A stretch of DNA of 64,000 bases from Rhodococcus sp. PAMC28707 (GTDB lineage Bacteria; Actinomycetota; Actinomycetes; Mycobacteriales; Mycobacteriaceae): assembly GCF_004795915.1 (NCBI RefSeq), contig NZ_CP039253.1, forward strand, positions 1,612,001 through 1,676,000. The letters run 5' to 3'. The notes beneath the pieces are model-generated. The model saw only the letters and a program-made list of their open reading frames with translations. It made no database searches and was not told the DNA's origin. Shown here one piece after another: positions 25,435-33,928 of this stretch. The first letter of the stretch is position 1. The number at the start of each line of letters is the position of its first letter. Made by a program: the position numbers and the translations under genes.

Positions 25435-25950
25435 TCAGCCCTCGACGCGAGTGGCGGTGATCGACCCGGCCGGCGAACTCAACGTCACGGTGTCTTCGCC
25501 CAGTATCCATACGGGTGTGGAGTCGAGGAATTCCTGCAGCCAGCGGTCCTGCTCCATCAGCGCATCGTCGCACGCCATCATCGTCGATCCCATCGGACCG
25601 TTCGACGCCTCGGCGCCGGGGCCGTTCACCACTCCGGCCTCACTGTTCAGGGTTCCGAAGAGTGTGTTGCATCCAGAATTGAATGCGGCGGCACCACCGG
25701 TGGACGCCATCGAGATCGTGATCGAGGTGCCTGGCACGAGCGCGTGTCCGCTGACCTCGGTCGCCTCGAACTGCTCGAATGTCACCGCATCGGTATCCGG
25801 TTGCGCTCCAGCACTTTCCGAAGCACTCTCCGACGCCGTCGACGAGGAGTCGTTGTCCTGACCGCATGCCGATAGGTAGGTACCGGCGGCAAACACGAGC
25901 GCGATCATCACACTGTTACGCGCTATGACGCCTACTCGAACGAATGTCAT
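25435..25950 (-). CDS. META-domain lipoprotein
   Basis: A 171-residue lipoprotein. The signal peptide ends in the lipobox LSAC with lipidated Cys29, followed by an acidic Ser-rich linker. The META domain has GCNTLFGTL (the conserved G-x-C-N), MMACDDALMEQDRWLQEFLDSTP and a closing beta strand GSITATRVEG. META (HslJ-like) domains are extracytoplasmic and of unclear function, often linked to stress or drug resistance. ATG 25950 has GGGAG upstream; the longer frame to 26016 lacks a proper signal peptide. Confidence 0.85.
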   Translation of the reverse strand: MTFVRVGVIARNSVMIALVFAAGTYLSACGQDNDSSSTASESASESAGAQPDTDAVTFEQFEATEVSGHALVPGTSITISMASTGGAAAFNSGCNTLFGTLNSEAGVVNGPGAEASNGPMGSTMMACDDALMEQDRWLQEFLDSTPVWILGEDTVTLSSPAGSITATRVEG

Positions 25951-26053
25951 CGATGCACTCCCTGGCAGATTCGACGGGCCCGGGTACGCGCCCGCGAGCA
26001 CTCTACTGGGAGGCATTCGGTCGAGGTAGGGATGAGCACAGTATCCGTCCGGT

Positions 26054-26353
26054 TCAGTGCAACGGTTTCAGTACCCGACTCGGCACCCAGTGCGTGACCG
26101 TCTCGCTACGATCCTTCGACATCAGCTCGTAGGTGACTCTGCCGATCCAGTCTCCGTCGACGGTCATCGACCATTCTGTCAAGTCGCCGGGCACCACTTT
26201 TCTGACGTCGAACCCCTCCGCGGTGTAGTTGCCGTGATGGTGCGGTGGCTGCGGATAGAGAATCGCCAGGTCGATCAAAACCTTGACCGACGGGGTGAGC
26301 ACCTCGAACGGTCGACGCGAATCTGCACCTCCTCTCGATCTACGCGCAGCCAT
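26054..26353 (-). CDS. hypothetical protein
   Basis: A 99-residue soluble protein with no recognised domain. Its C-terminal two thirds (YTAEGFDVRKVVPGDLTEWSMTVDGDWIGRVTYELMSKDRSETVTHWVPSR) look like a small beta-rich fold and are coding-like; the N-terminus is basic. ATG 26353 is the chosen start; a longer frame to 26656 runs against the lipoprotein gene at 26499 and is not supported. No ribosome-binding site is obvious. Confidence 0.5.
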   Translation of the reverse strand: MAARRSRGGADSRRPFEVLTPSVKVLIDLAILYPQPPHHHGNYTAEGFDVRKVVPGDLTEWSMTVDGDWIGRVTYELMSKDRSETVTHWVPSRVLKPLH

Positions 26354-26498
26354 TGTTCGACCATACGTTCGAATCGACTCGTACTCAATCCGGCGTGGTG
26401 ACATTTCCCAACAAGTGGATGCCCGACTCGACAAGAGGCACCCTCTCCTGTGACGGTTATGCGGACCTACGCCCCGATCCGTTTGGAGACATACCCGC

Positions 26499-26972
26499 AT
26501 GAAGCTTTCGTCCTTACCCGTCCTGTGCATTGCTGCCGCTGTCGCCGTGGGGCTGGCCGGTTGCGGATCGGACGACAGCGCAGAGGCTGCCCCCGAGGTA
26601 GATATCTGCGCACAACTGCAGGACATCGCGGACTTCGAAACGTCCTCGATGAGCACCCTGGCCGGAGATCCGAGCGATTGGCCTGCGATGCAGGCCTCGT
26701 TGAAGACCTACGCGGACGGCCTGAGCGAGCATTACGACCCGGCGATCAACGCCGACGATCCCGATGTCTCACCTGATCTCGCCAAGCTCAAGGATGCCAG
26801 CGTCGTCGCCACGAGCACTGCTGCCGATGCGCCGACGTACGAGGCTTTCACCGAGAAGTCGACGACGTCGATGGACGCCGACACCGCGCAGGATGCAATG
26901 GCGGCCAGCGATCGGGTCAACAAGTATGCGACCGATAAGTGCGGGTTCTCGCTCAGTCAGCCACCGGCGTAA
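26499..26972 (+). CDS. small secreted lipoprotein
   Basis: A 157-residue lipoprotein. The signal peptide MKLSSLPVLCIAAAVAVGLA precedes Cys22 of the lipobox LAGC. The mature part is acidic and alpha-helical (ICAQLQDIADFETSSMSTLAGDPSDWPAMQ) with a second and third Cys (Cys in VDICAQ and KCGF) that may form a disulfide. No named family was recognised. A strong hairpin at 26990-27035 closes the gene. Confidence 0.75.
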   Translation: MKLSSLPVLCIAAAVAVGLAGCGSDDSAEAAPEVDICAQLQDIADFETSSMSTLAGDPSDWPAMQASLKTYADGLSEHYDPAINADDPDVSPDLAKLKDASVVATSTAADAPTYEAFTEKSTTSMDADTAQDAMAASDRVNKYATDKCGFSLSQPPA

Positions 26973-26989
26973 GCCCTATCGGTGTCGAG

Positions 26990-27035
26990 CCGATGCCGAA
27001 CCGGTTTCAGTGAGCGGCAACCGGTTCGGCATCGG
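26990..27035. terminator. 17-bp perfect hairpin, bidirectional terminator
   Basis: Arms 26990-27006 (CCGATGCCGAACCGGTT) and 27019-27035 pair perfectly over 17 bp with a 12-base loop. There is no T tract, which is common in actinomycetes. It lies between two convergent genes, and the right arm encodes the last residues of the efflux pump (AEPVAAH region). Confidence 0.75.
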
Positions 27036-28464
27036 ACGACTCCTGTGACGTCTGCCGGACGAAGAAGGACGCTGCGACCGCGACGAGCGATACTACGCCG
27101 CCGCAGACGAATGCGGCTTGGACGCCGGACTCGCTGGCACTGATTCCGTCGGCGCCGCCGGCAATTCTCGATGCGGCGGTATTCGACATGATTGTCACGA
27201 AGAGTGCGGTACCCGCGGCGCCGGCCAGTTGCTGCACGGTGTTGAGGATCGCGCTGCCGTGCGAATACAGATCCCTGGGCAGTGATCCAAGCGATGACGT
27301 CATGAGCGGCGTCATGATCAGCGCGAGCCCGGCCGACAGCAGAACGTGGATGCCGATGGCCATCGCGAGCGAGGACTCCGCGTCGAGCAGGGTCATGAGC
27401 CACAACGCTGCGCTGACGACGATGGTGCCGGGTACCACGAGTGGCCGAGCCCCGATTCGATCGAATGCTCGGCCGACGAACGGTGCCAGAACGCCCATCA
27501 TCAGACCGCCTGGCAGCAGCATGAGACCTGTTGTGAGAGTGTCGAGTCCGCGTACATTCTGTAGATATATCGGCAGCAGAATCAGTGCGCCGAACAGGGT
27601 CATCAGGCTGATCGCCAGCAGCCCGAGGCCGATACTGAACGCGGGCGTGGAGAACGGCCGCAGGTCGAGAAGTGCCCGCCCTTCCTTCTGGCGCGCTATC
27701 TGTCGGAGCACAAAGACGACCAGTGCGACGAAACCGACGACGAGCGGTATCCATACCGGTACGGACGGGCCCTCGGAGGAATGGCCGATACCGGCGAGGC
27801 CGTAGATGATTCCGCCGAATGCGAACGCGGACAGCACAACCGATATGGCGTCGAACGGGGGTTTGCTGGTCGCGCCGACATTTTTCACCAGTCTGACTCC
27901 GACACCGAAGGCCACGAGGGCGATCGGCAGTACGAGCCAGAACATCACGCGCCACGCGAACGAGTCGAGGATGATGCCGGAAATAGTGGGACCGACAGCG
28001 GGTGCGACGGCGATGACGATCGAGATGACACCCATCATCTTGCCGCGCTTGTGCACCGGGACGATGCTGAGCACGGTGGTGATCAGCAACGGGAGCATGA
28101 TGGCGGTGCCGCCGGCCTGAATCACCCTGCCCGCCAACAGGATTTCGAATCCTGGTGCCACGGCTGCCAGTAGTGTTCCTGCGCTGAACAGGGTCATCGC
28201 GCTGATGAACATCTGCCGCAGAGTGAAACGCTGGAACAGGTACCCCGTCGTCGGGATGACCACTGCCATGGTGAGCATGAACCCGGTGGTCAACCACTGA
28301 GCGGTAGTGGCGGTGATGGTCAGGTCGATCATGAGCCTCGGAAGGGCGACGCTCATGATCGTCTCGTTGAGAATCATCACGAAGGAAGCGACAACCAAGA
28401 CGCTGATCAGCATCTTGCTCGCCGAGGACAGCTCTTCCTCGGGGACGGTGTCTTGTGTCTGCAT
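27007..28464 (-). CDS. DHA2-family drug:H+ antiporter (14 TM MFS)
   Basis: A 485-residue MFS transporter with fourteen membrane helices. Marks are LNETIMSVALPRLMIDL (motif D1), QWLTTGFMLTMAVVIPTTGYL, RFTLRQMFISAM (motif A), GRVIQAGGTAIMLPLL (motif B) and APAVGPTISGIILD (motif C, antiporters). It resembles EmrB/QacA-type exporters, so export of toxic compounds is expected. ATG 28464 has GGAGAG upstream. It is divergent from a TetR gene with a palindrome between them, so it is probably repressed until the ligand binds. Confidence 0.88.
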   Translation of the reverse strand: MQTQDTVPEEELSSASKMLISVLVVASFVMILNETIMSVALPRLMIDLTITATTAQWLTTGFMLTMAVVIPTTGYLFQRFTLRQMFISAMTLFSAGTLLAAVAPGFEILLAGRVIQAGGTAIMLPLLITTVLSIVPVHKRGKMMGVISIVIAVAPAVGPTISGIILDSFAWRVMFWLVLPIALVAFGVGVRLVKNVGATSKPPFDAISVVLSAFAFGGIIYGLAGIGHSSEGPSVPVWIPLVVGFVALVVFVLRQIARQKEGRALLDLRPFSTPAFSIGLGLLAISLMTLFGALILLPIYLQNVRGLDTLTTGLMLLPGGLMMGVLAPFVGRAFDRIGARPLVVPGTIVVSAALWLMTLLDAESSLAMAIGIHVLLSAGLALIMTPLMTSSLGSLPRDLYSHGSAILNTVQQLAGAAGTALFVTIMSNTAASRIAGGADGISASESGVQAAFVCGGVVSLVAVAASFFVRQTSQESSDAEPVAAH

Positions 28465-28513
28465 GGTGGAACTCTCCGGTTGATTCGACGATTGTCGATA
28501 GTTTCACGCAGCA

Positions 28514-28528
28514 TGACAGTGACTGTCA
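28514..28528. promoter_or_regulatory. TetR operator TGACAGTGACTGTCA
   Basis: A perfect palindrome with 7-bp arms TGACAGT and ACTGTCA around one base lies in the 113-base divergent region. It covers a minus-strand TTGACA (28524-28529) that suits a -35 for the efflux pump. The size and position fit an operator of the adjacent TetR regulator at 28578. Confidence 0.65.
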
Positions 28529-28577
28529 ATTCGATATTCGCTGGTAAGTTGAAGTGGGAACGACAAGGAGGTGGCCA

Positions 28578-29213
28578 GTGGCCGTACATCAGACCGGTCC
28601 TGCCATCAGCGCCGTCCCCGACCTGCGCGAAAGACGGCGTAGGGAAACCCGACGTGAGATATCGGAGGCTGCCCTGGACTTGTTCGAACTCCACGGTGCT
28701 GCATCGACGACGGTGGACGACATCGCCCGTCGAGCCGGGGTGTCGCCAAGTACCTTCTTCCGGTCATTTGCAAACAAAGAGGAATCGGTATTGATTGCCG
28801 ATATCGAGTTCGAGGCCGAGTTCACCGAATGGCTCGAGTCTTCGGCATCGGAGCGCGTCACACTCGCCGCGATCGAGAACATCTACGAACGCTCTGTCGT
28901 TCGATTCGTCACGGCGTCCGAGGACAGCACTGAACGATTGCTGCGGGTTCGACGACTCGTCCTGTCGGACGCTCAGGTGCGATCCGCTGCCTACGCCGCC
29001 GACGCGGTGATGCTGGCCTGTCTGACCGAGAAGGTGTCGACGAAACTGAACGTACCTTCCACCGCTCGCCTACTCATCGAGACGGCTGCATTGACCCTCC
29101 GAATCGCGGTCGACCGCTGGGCGGAAGTGGTCGACGGCGGTGACGAGTCCGCCGATCTCGTCACTGTTTATCGCGCAGTTCGGTCCGATCTTCGGCGCCT
29201 GGTTCGCGACTGA
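28578..29213 (+). CDS. TetR-family regulator of the efflux pump
   Basis: A 211-residue protein with a TetR HTH: RREISEAALDLFELHGAASTTVDDIARRAGVSPSTFFRSFANKEESVL at about residues 25-72. The C-terminal ligand domain is helical and not assigned. GTG 28578 is fixed by a perfect AGGAGG six bases upstream; the frame extends to 28554 but without a site. It is divergent from the DHA2 transporter, separated by the TGACAGTGACTGTCA palindrome, which is the usual arrangement of a local repressor. Confidence 0.88.
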   Translation: MAVHQTGPAISAVPDLRERRRRETRREISEAALDLFELHGAASTTVDDIARRAGVSPSTFFRSFANKEESVLIADIEFEAEFTEWLESSASERVTLAAIENIYERSVVRFVTASEDSTERLLRVRRLVLSDAQVRSAAYAADAVMLACLTEKVSTKLNVPSTARLLIETAALTLRIAVDRWAEVVDGGDESADLVTVYRAVRSDLRRLVRD

Positions 29214-29222
29214 CACCCAGCG

Positions 29223-29642
29223 TCACCGCCAACGTGCGACGAACTTTCGCTGCCAAGGAGTTTCGACGGCCCGGTGTGAGTAGTGATCACGCACGTATCG
29301 GACGGCGTCGACGTTCGGGATTCCGTCGAGCACGACGGCACATGCGAGCGCCGTCCCCGTTCGGCCGTAACCGCCGCCGCAGGCAATCTCGACCCGCTCG
29401 TTCTCCGCTCTGCGGAGTGCTTCTTCGAGCGCTGCAGCACACTGTGTTCGGTCGAGCGGTAGCCAGAAGTCGGGCCATCGAACCCACCGGCTCGGCCAAT
29501 CGAACGGTCTCGGATCACGACCCGTCAGGTAGATACCGAACTCGGGTTGTGGTCCGACCGGCAGCGCTGTGCGCAGCCCCCTCCCCCGAATCAGGCGTCC
29601 CGACGGCAGTGGCATGACTCCGGCTGTGTCCTCGTCCCACAT
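29223..29642 (-). CDS. dual-specificity/tyrosine phosphatase-like protein
   Basis: A 139-residue protein with a CX5R P-loop C88-GGGYG-R94-TG preceded by VEIA instead of the usual V-H. WPDFWLPLD (about 57-65) can supply the general acid Asp. The AEEALRRA helix and LACAVVLDG after the loop fit a small cysteine-phosphatase fold. ATG 29642 lies 6 bases after the monooxygenase stop, so both may be co-transcribed. Substrate unknown. The frame continues upstream through the monooxygenase as a shadow and is not used. Confidence 0.72.
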   Translation of the reverse strand: MWDEDTAGVMPLPSGRLIRGRGLRTALPVGPQPEFGIYLTGRDPRPFDWPSRWVRWPDFWLPLDRTQCAAALEEALRRAENERVEIACGGGYGRTGTALACAVVLDGIPNVDAVRYVRDHYSHRAVETPWQRKFVARWR

Positions 29643-29647
29643 CGGAT

Positions 29648-31117
29648 CTACCTGGTGAACTCGTATGCGGCGGGGTCGGCGGTGCGCAGGCGTCGCCGCA
29701 TGGTGTCGGTCGACCAGGGCCAGCTGAAGCTGTTGGTGCCGGTTTTGTCGATGAAGTAGCTGGTGCAGCCGCCGATGTTGTAGACGGTGGTGGCCAGGGC
29801 GTGCGTTCGGTCGTCGTTGTAGGTCTGTTCGGCGTCGGCGCGGGTGTCGAATACTTCCGCGCCGACCTCGCGGGTGGTGCGCACGAGCGATCGGATCAGT
29901 CCCAGCTGCGTTTCGGTGACGGTGAAGGCGGACGCCAGGGTCCCCAGTCCCGGGCCAAGGAGAATCGCGAAGTTGGGGAAGCCGTGGGTGGTGGTTCCGA
30001 GGTAGGCCTTGGGGCTGCCGCGCCAATGTTCGCTCAAGCTCAGCCCGGCTGCGTCGAATACTTGTTCTGCCAGAGGCATATCGGTGATGTGGAAGCCGGT
30101 ACCGTAGATGATGATGTCGGCCGGCACTTCGATCCCGTCGGTCCCGATGACTCCGGTTTCGGTGAGGCGGGTGACGCCGCTCGGGCGCACTGTGACGTCG
30201 GCGCGGTCGAGTGTCGGATACCAGGTGTTGGCGAACAGTGGACGTTTACATCCGAAAACATACGTAGGCGTAACGATTTCGCGAAGCTCGGTGTCGCCGA
30301 TCTGACGTTTGATCTGCCACCGGCCGATGACGTGGGCTATTTTCATGGCTCTGCTGTGCCGAGTTCCGAACGCGACGAGTTCGAGGATGCGGTAGATGAC
30401 GGCACGCTGAATGCGAGAAACTGCGGGACTGTGGCGCAGTAGCCAACGGAATGCTGTGGGCTGCCGGTAGTTCGGCTTCGGGAGTACCCACTGCGGCGTG
30501 CGCTGGTAGATCGTCACGTGTTCGGCGGCGTCGACGATCTCGGGCACGAATTGCACTGCGGATGCGCCGGTTCCGATGACCACGATGCGTTTGCCGGTCA
30601 GGTCGACGTCGTGCCGCCAGCGTGCGGAGTGGAAGGTGACTCCGCCGAAGTCGGCTGCCCCGGGGAGATCGGGAACGGACGGTGTGCTCCATGGTCCGGC
30701 TGCGCCGATCGCGAGAGTTGCTGTTACATCCCCGGTGTCGGTTCGGATCTTCCACTTGCCGTTCGCGTCGTCCCAGTGCGCACCGAGGAAGGTGACGCCG
30801 AACCGCACGGAGTCGCGGACGCCCCAGCGGTCGGCGGTGGCGACGAGGTAGCGCTGAATTTCCTGTTGGTTTGCATAGAGTTTCGACCAGTCGGCGTTGT
30901 GCGCATCGGTGTACGAGTAGATCGGCGACGGCACGTCGCATTCGCATCCGGGGTAGGTGTTCTCGCGCCAGGTGCCTCCGAACTCGGCGGCGCGTTCGAT
31001 GATCAGAATGTTCTGCACGCCCTCCTCATGCAGCGCTCGGTAGGCGGCGATGCCGGACATACCTGCGCCGACGATGACGGCGTCGTACACACCGTCGAGA
31101 GTGTGGGTCATTTGCAT
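29648..31117 (-). CDS. Baeyer-Villiger-type FAD/NADPH monooxygenase
   Basis: A 489-residue flavoprotein. GAGMSG (17-22) binds FAD, GTGASA (182-187) binds NADPH, and FGGVTFHSARW (157-167) is the BVMO fingerprint FxGxxxHxxxW. EFGGTWRENTYPGCECDVPSPIYSY and IYGTGF are further family signatures. Such enzymes insert oxygen next to a ketone to give an ester or lactone. ATG 31117 has GAGGAG upstream; ATG 31111 is nearly as good. The longer frame to 31204 crosses the promoter. Divergent to a TetR gene; likely repressed by it through ATACCA-T-TGGTAT. Confidence 0.9.
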   Translation of the reverse strand: MQMTHTLDGVYDAVIVGAGMSGIAAYRALHEEGVQNILIIERAAEFGGTWRENTYPGCECDVPSPIYSYTDAHNADWSKLYANQQEIQRYLVATADRWGVRDSVRFGVTFLGAHWDDANGKWKIRTDTGDVTATLAIGAAGPWSTPSVPDLPGAADFGGVTFHSARWRHDVDLTGKRIVVIGTGASAVQFVPEIVDAAEHVTIYQRTPQWVLPKPNYRQPTAFRWLLRHSPAVSRIQRAVIYRILELVAFGTRHSRAMKIAHVIGRWQIKRQIGDTELREIVTPTYVFGCKRPLFANTWYPTLDRADVTVRPSGVTRLTETGVIGTDGIEVPADIIIYGTGFHITDMPLAEQVFDAAGLSLSEHWRGSPKAYLGTTTHGFPNFAILLGPGLGTLASAFTVTETQLGLIRSLVRTTREVGAEVFDTRADAEQTYNDDRTHALATTVYNIGGCTSYFIDKTGTNSFSWPWSTDTMRRRLRTADPAAYEFTR

Positions 31118-31161
31118 GCGCTCCTCAGCTTCGAGACGGTTCAAGTACCATGAGCATTGAA

Positions 31162-31174
31162 ATACCATTGGTAT
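31162..31174. promoter_or_regulatory. TetR operator ATACCATTGGTAT
   Basis: A perfect 6-bp inverted repeat around one T lies between the monooxygenase and TetR genes, 29 bases before the TetR start. A minus-strand -35-like TTGACT (31180-31185) lies just upstream of it, so a bound repressor would sit in the spacer of the monooxygenase promoter. Confidence 0.6.
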
Positions 31175-31202
31175 CCGAAAGTCAATCGAAGGAGGCTGCG
31201 GC

Positions 31203-31793
31203 ATGGCGCGACTGACCCGCGAGGAGTCTCGGGAAAGAACGCGGGCGGCCCTGCTGGACGTCGCAACCGAGCACTTCCTCGACCGTGGCTACGCGGATAC
31301 CTCCGTAGACCGGATCGCGGAGGAAGCCGGATACTCGAAGGGCGCCGTGTATTCGAACTTCGGCGGAAAAGACGAGCTCTGCCGCGACGTCATTCGCGGG
31401 ATCCGCGCACACAAGCTGACCGAAGCTGTTCAACTCTCGGGAAACATCACCAGCATCGACACGTTCGAGTCGGCCGTTCGTCAGTGGTGCGAGCACGCCT
31501 TCGGCGACCGCCGGTGGGCGCTACTGGAAATGGAGTTCGGCGCCCGTGGCCGCGTCAGTCCTGTGATCGAGGAAGAGATCAGGGAGTCCAACCGCCAGCT
31601 TCGCGCCGCAGCGGCGTACATGCTGGCAGACTTCGCTCGCAGACTCGACGTCGAGTTGGCGGACACTCCCGAGAAGTCTGCCGACATCGTCGTGGGCCTT
31701 TGCCTGGGGATCGGGGTTCAACGAGCCTTCGATCCCGACATCTCGATCGAGGACCTCGTACACACGATCGTCAGGCACGTGATCACCACCTGA
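31203..31793 (+). CDS. TetR-family regulator of the monooxygenase
   Basis: A 196-residue regulator: HTH ALLDVATEHFLDRGYADTSVDRIAEEAGYSKGAVYSNFGGKDELC at about 16-60, the classic TetR YSNF form. The C-terminal part (RQWCEHAFGDRRWALLEMEFGARG) resembles ligand domains of the AcrR group. ATG 31203 has AAGGAGG five to ten bases upstream. Divergent to the BVMO, so it probably senses a ketone substrate or its product. Confidence 0.88.
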   Translation: MARLTREESRERTRAALLDVATEHFLDRGYADTSVDRIAEEAGYSKGAVYSNFGGKDELCRDVIRGIRAHKLTEAVQLSGNITSIDTFESAVRQWCEHAFGDRRWALLEMEFGARGRVSPVIEEEIRESNRQLRAAAAYMLADFARRLDVELADTPEKSADIVVGLCLGIGVQRAFDPDISIEDLVHTIVRHVITT

Positions 31794-31807
31794 CCGAAAA
31801 AGCAGAA

Positions 31808-31849
31808 ACCCCGGGTACGGTCCCTGTCGTAGCAGACCACACCCGGGGT
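31808..31849. terminator. bidirectional hairpin terminator
   Basis: Arms ACCCCGGGT (31808-31816) and ACCCGGGGT (31841-31849) pair perfectly around a 24-base loop, in the 69-base gap between the convergent TetR and aldolase genes. Confidence 0.65.
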
Positions 31850-31862
31850 ACTTGTTGCGTGA

Positions 31863-32897
31863 CTACTTGCGAGCGGCAGCCAAATCCAGTGCGATATCGG
31901 TGATCAGGTCTTCCTGACCGCCGACGAGTCCACGTTCGCCGACGGCGAGCAGGATCGCGCGGGTGTCGAGTCCGTACTGCTTGGCAGCGGACTCGGCGTG
32001 GCGCAGGAAGCTCGAGTAGACGCCCGCGTAGCCGAGGGTCAACGTCTCGCGGTCGACCTGGACCGGCCGGTCCTGCAACGGACGCACGATGTCGTCTGCA
32101 GCATCCTGCAAGCCGAACAGATCGCAGCCGTGCTTCCAGCCGTTCAGATCTGCGACGGCGACGAACGGCTCGATCGGGCAGTTGCCTGCACCGGCGCCGT
32201 GACCGGCGAGCGAAGCGTCGACACGCATGACGCCTTCCTCAACCGCCACAACCGAGTTCGCTACCGACAGCGACAGGTTCTGGTGGGCGTGGATGCCGAT
32301 CTGGGTTTCCGGGTCGAGGACGTCGCGGTATGCGCGCACTCGCTGGCGTACACCGTCCATCGTCAGACGGCCACCGGAGTCGGTGACGTAAACGCAATGC
32401 GCGCCATAGGATTCCATCAGCTTGGCCTGCTCGGCGAGCTTCGCCGGCTCAGCGAGATGCGACATCATCAGGAAGCCGGACACGTCCATGCCCAGTTCGC
32501 GTGCCTTGCCGATGTGCTGTGCCGACACGTCGGCCTCGGTGCAGTGTGTCGCAACGCGGACGGAGGTGACTCCGAGCTTGAATGCATGCTCGAGTTCCTT
32601 CACCGTGCCCACGCCTGGCAGCAGCAGCGTCGTCAGCTTTGCGCGATGGACAACCTCGGCGGCGGCCTCGATCCATTCCCAGTCGGTGTTGCTGCCCGGC
32701 CCGTAGGTGAGGCTGTGGCCGGCGAGACCGTCACCGTGGGTGACCTCGATGGCGTCGACGCCTGCACTGTCCAGGGCGCTTGCGATCCGGGCGACGTTTT
32801 CCGGGGTGATCCGGTGACGCATCGCGTGCATCCCGTCGCGCAGCGTCACATCTTGGATGTAGAGCGCGGCGCCGTCGATGGCGTTGGGGCGAGTCAT
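31863..32897 (-). CDS. 4-hydroxy-2-oxovalerate aldolase (HsaF/DmpG type)
   Basis: A 344-residue class II TIM-barrel aldolase. Catalytic and metal marks are [12 protein letters not shown] (Arg-Asp and His), [15 protein letters not shown] (metal His-x-His) and [12 protein letters not shown]. It splits 4-hydroxy-2-oxoacids into pyruvate and an aldehyde at the end of meta-cleavage pathways. The aldehyde is channelled into the dehydrogenase encoded just upstream, whose stop overlaps this ATG (32894-32897). The third enzyme, the 2-hydroxypentadienoate hydratase, is absent here. Confidence 0.93.
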   Translation of the reverse strand: MTRPNAIDGAALYIQDVTLRDGMHAMRHRITPENVARIASALDSAGVDAIEVTHGDGLAGHSLTYGPGSNTDWEWIEAAAEVVHRAKLTTLLLPGVGTVKELEHAFKLGVTSVRVATHCTEADVSAQHIGKARELGMDVSGFLMMSHLAEPAKLAEQAKLMESYGAHCVYVTDSGGRLTMDGVRQRVRAYRDVLDPETQIGIHAHQNLSLSVANSVVAVEEGVMRVDASLAGHGAGAGNCPIEPFVAVADLNGWKHGCDLFGLQDAADDIVRPLQDRPVQVDRETLTLGYAGVYSSFLRHAESAAKQYGLDTRAILLAVGERGLVGGQEDLITDIALDLAAARK

Positions 32898-33838
32898 CGT
32901 GCAGCCTCCAGAGTCTTGTTCTCAGCCAGCTTCTCCGCGACCTGAAGAGCAGCGGAGGTCATGATGTCCAGATTTCCCGCGTATGCGGGCAGGTAATGAG
33001 CGGCGCCTTCGACCTCGAGGAACACCGACACCTTCCACAGGCCCGGGCCCTTTTCGACGCCACCGGTGAGGGTCGCGACGGATTCTGCGTCGTCGAGCTG
33101 AGTGAACTGGACTTCCTGCTTGAGCCGGTAGCCGGGCACATAGGCCGAAACCTTCGCGACCATGTCCAGGATCGACTGACGGATCTTGTCCTGATCGGGG
33201 TTCGATACCAGTGCCAGCACCGTGTCGCGCATGATCAGCGGCGGCTCGGCGGGGTTGAGGACGATGATCGCCTTGCCGTGTGCAGCTCCGCCGACCTTCT
33301 CGATTGCTTCCGAGGTGGTTTCGGTGAACTCGTCGATGTTCGCTCGCGTGCCGGGTCCGGCGGACTTCGACGCGATCGAGGCGACGATCTCCGCGTAGTG
33401 CACGTCCGTGACCGAGGAAATCGCGGCGACGATCGGGATGGTCGCCTGTCCGCCACACGTCACCATGTTCACGATGGGTGCGTCGAGGTGCTCGTCGAGG
33501 TTGACTGCGGGCACCACGAACGGGCCGATTGCTGCCGGCGTCAGGTCGATCAGGCGCTTACCGTAGGGCCGCAGTGCTGCCTCGTTGGCGACGTGTGCCT
33601 GGGCGGACGTGGAGTCGAAGATGATTTCGATCTCGGCGAACTCGGGGTGATCGATCAATCCCTGCACGCCCGAGTCGACGGTGGAGACTCCCAACCGCCT
33701 GGCGCGAGCCAGTCCGTCGGAATTAGGGTCGATGCCGACCAATACGGCAATTTCGACGTTCTTGGCGATCCTTTTCAACTTGATCACCAGGTCGGTACCG
33801 ATGTTGCCCGATCCGATGACCGCAACTTTCGTGCTCAT
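32894..33838 (-). CDS. acetaldehyde dehydrogenase (acylating), HsaG/DmpF type
   Basis: A 314-residue NAD+ and CoA-dependent enzyme. [14 protein letters not shown] (4-17) binds NAD, and the catalytic Cys128 is in VTCGGQA; ENQ/Asn contacts lie in [15 protein letters not shown]. It converts acetaldehyde or propanal to the acyl-CoA and works as a complex with the aldolase downstream, which overlaps it by 4 bases. It is first in the operon and divergent from an IclR gene. ATG 33838. Confidence 0.93.
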   Translation of the reverse strand: MSTKVAVIGSGNIGTDLVIKLKRIAKNVEIAVLVGIDPNSDGLARARRLGVSTVDSGVQGLIDHPEFAEIEIIFDSTSAQAHVANEAALRPYGKRLIDLTPAAIGPFVVPAVNLDEHLDAPIVNMVTCGGQATIPIVAAISSVTDVHYAEIVASIASKSAGPGTRANIDEFTETTSEAIEKVGGAAHGKAIIVLNPAEPPLIMRDTVLALVSNPDQDKIRQSILDMVAKVSAYVPGYRLKQEVQFTQLDDAESVATLTGGVEKGPGLWKVSVFLEVEGAAHYLPAYAGNLDIMTSAALQVAEKLAENKTLEAAR

Positions 33839-33907
33839 ATACTGCCCGCCTTCGCGTGTCCGATGTTGGTGTAGACGTTATCCACGCTCCTCGCCGGTGC
33901 ATAGGAT

Positions 33908-33928
33908 CTGTCCCATGGAACGGGACAG
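33908..33928. promoter_or_regulatory. inverted repeat over the IclR start codon
   Basis: Perfect 7-bp arms CTGTCCC (33908-33914) and GGGACAG (33922-33928) flank ATGGAAC, placing the IclR start codon in the loop. It may be an operator for autorepression or a hairpin that hides the start. The 76-base divergent region holds nothing else obvious. Confidence 0.45.

Noticed and set aside
26957-28507. A 516-codon minus-strand frame overlapping the efflux pump in another phase
   Set aside because: The other phase has 14 membrane helices and MFS motifs, while this one is an Arg-rich shadow.
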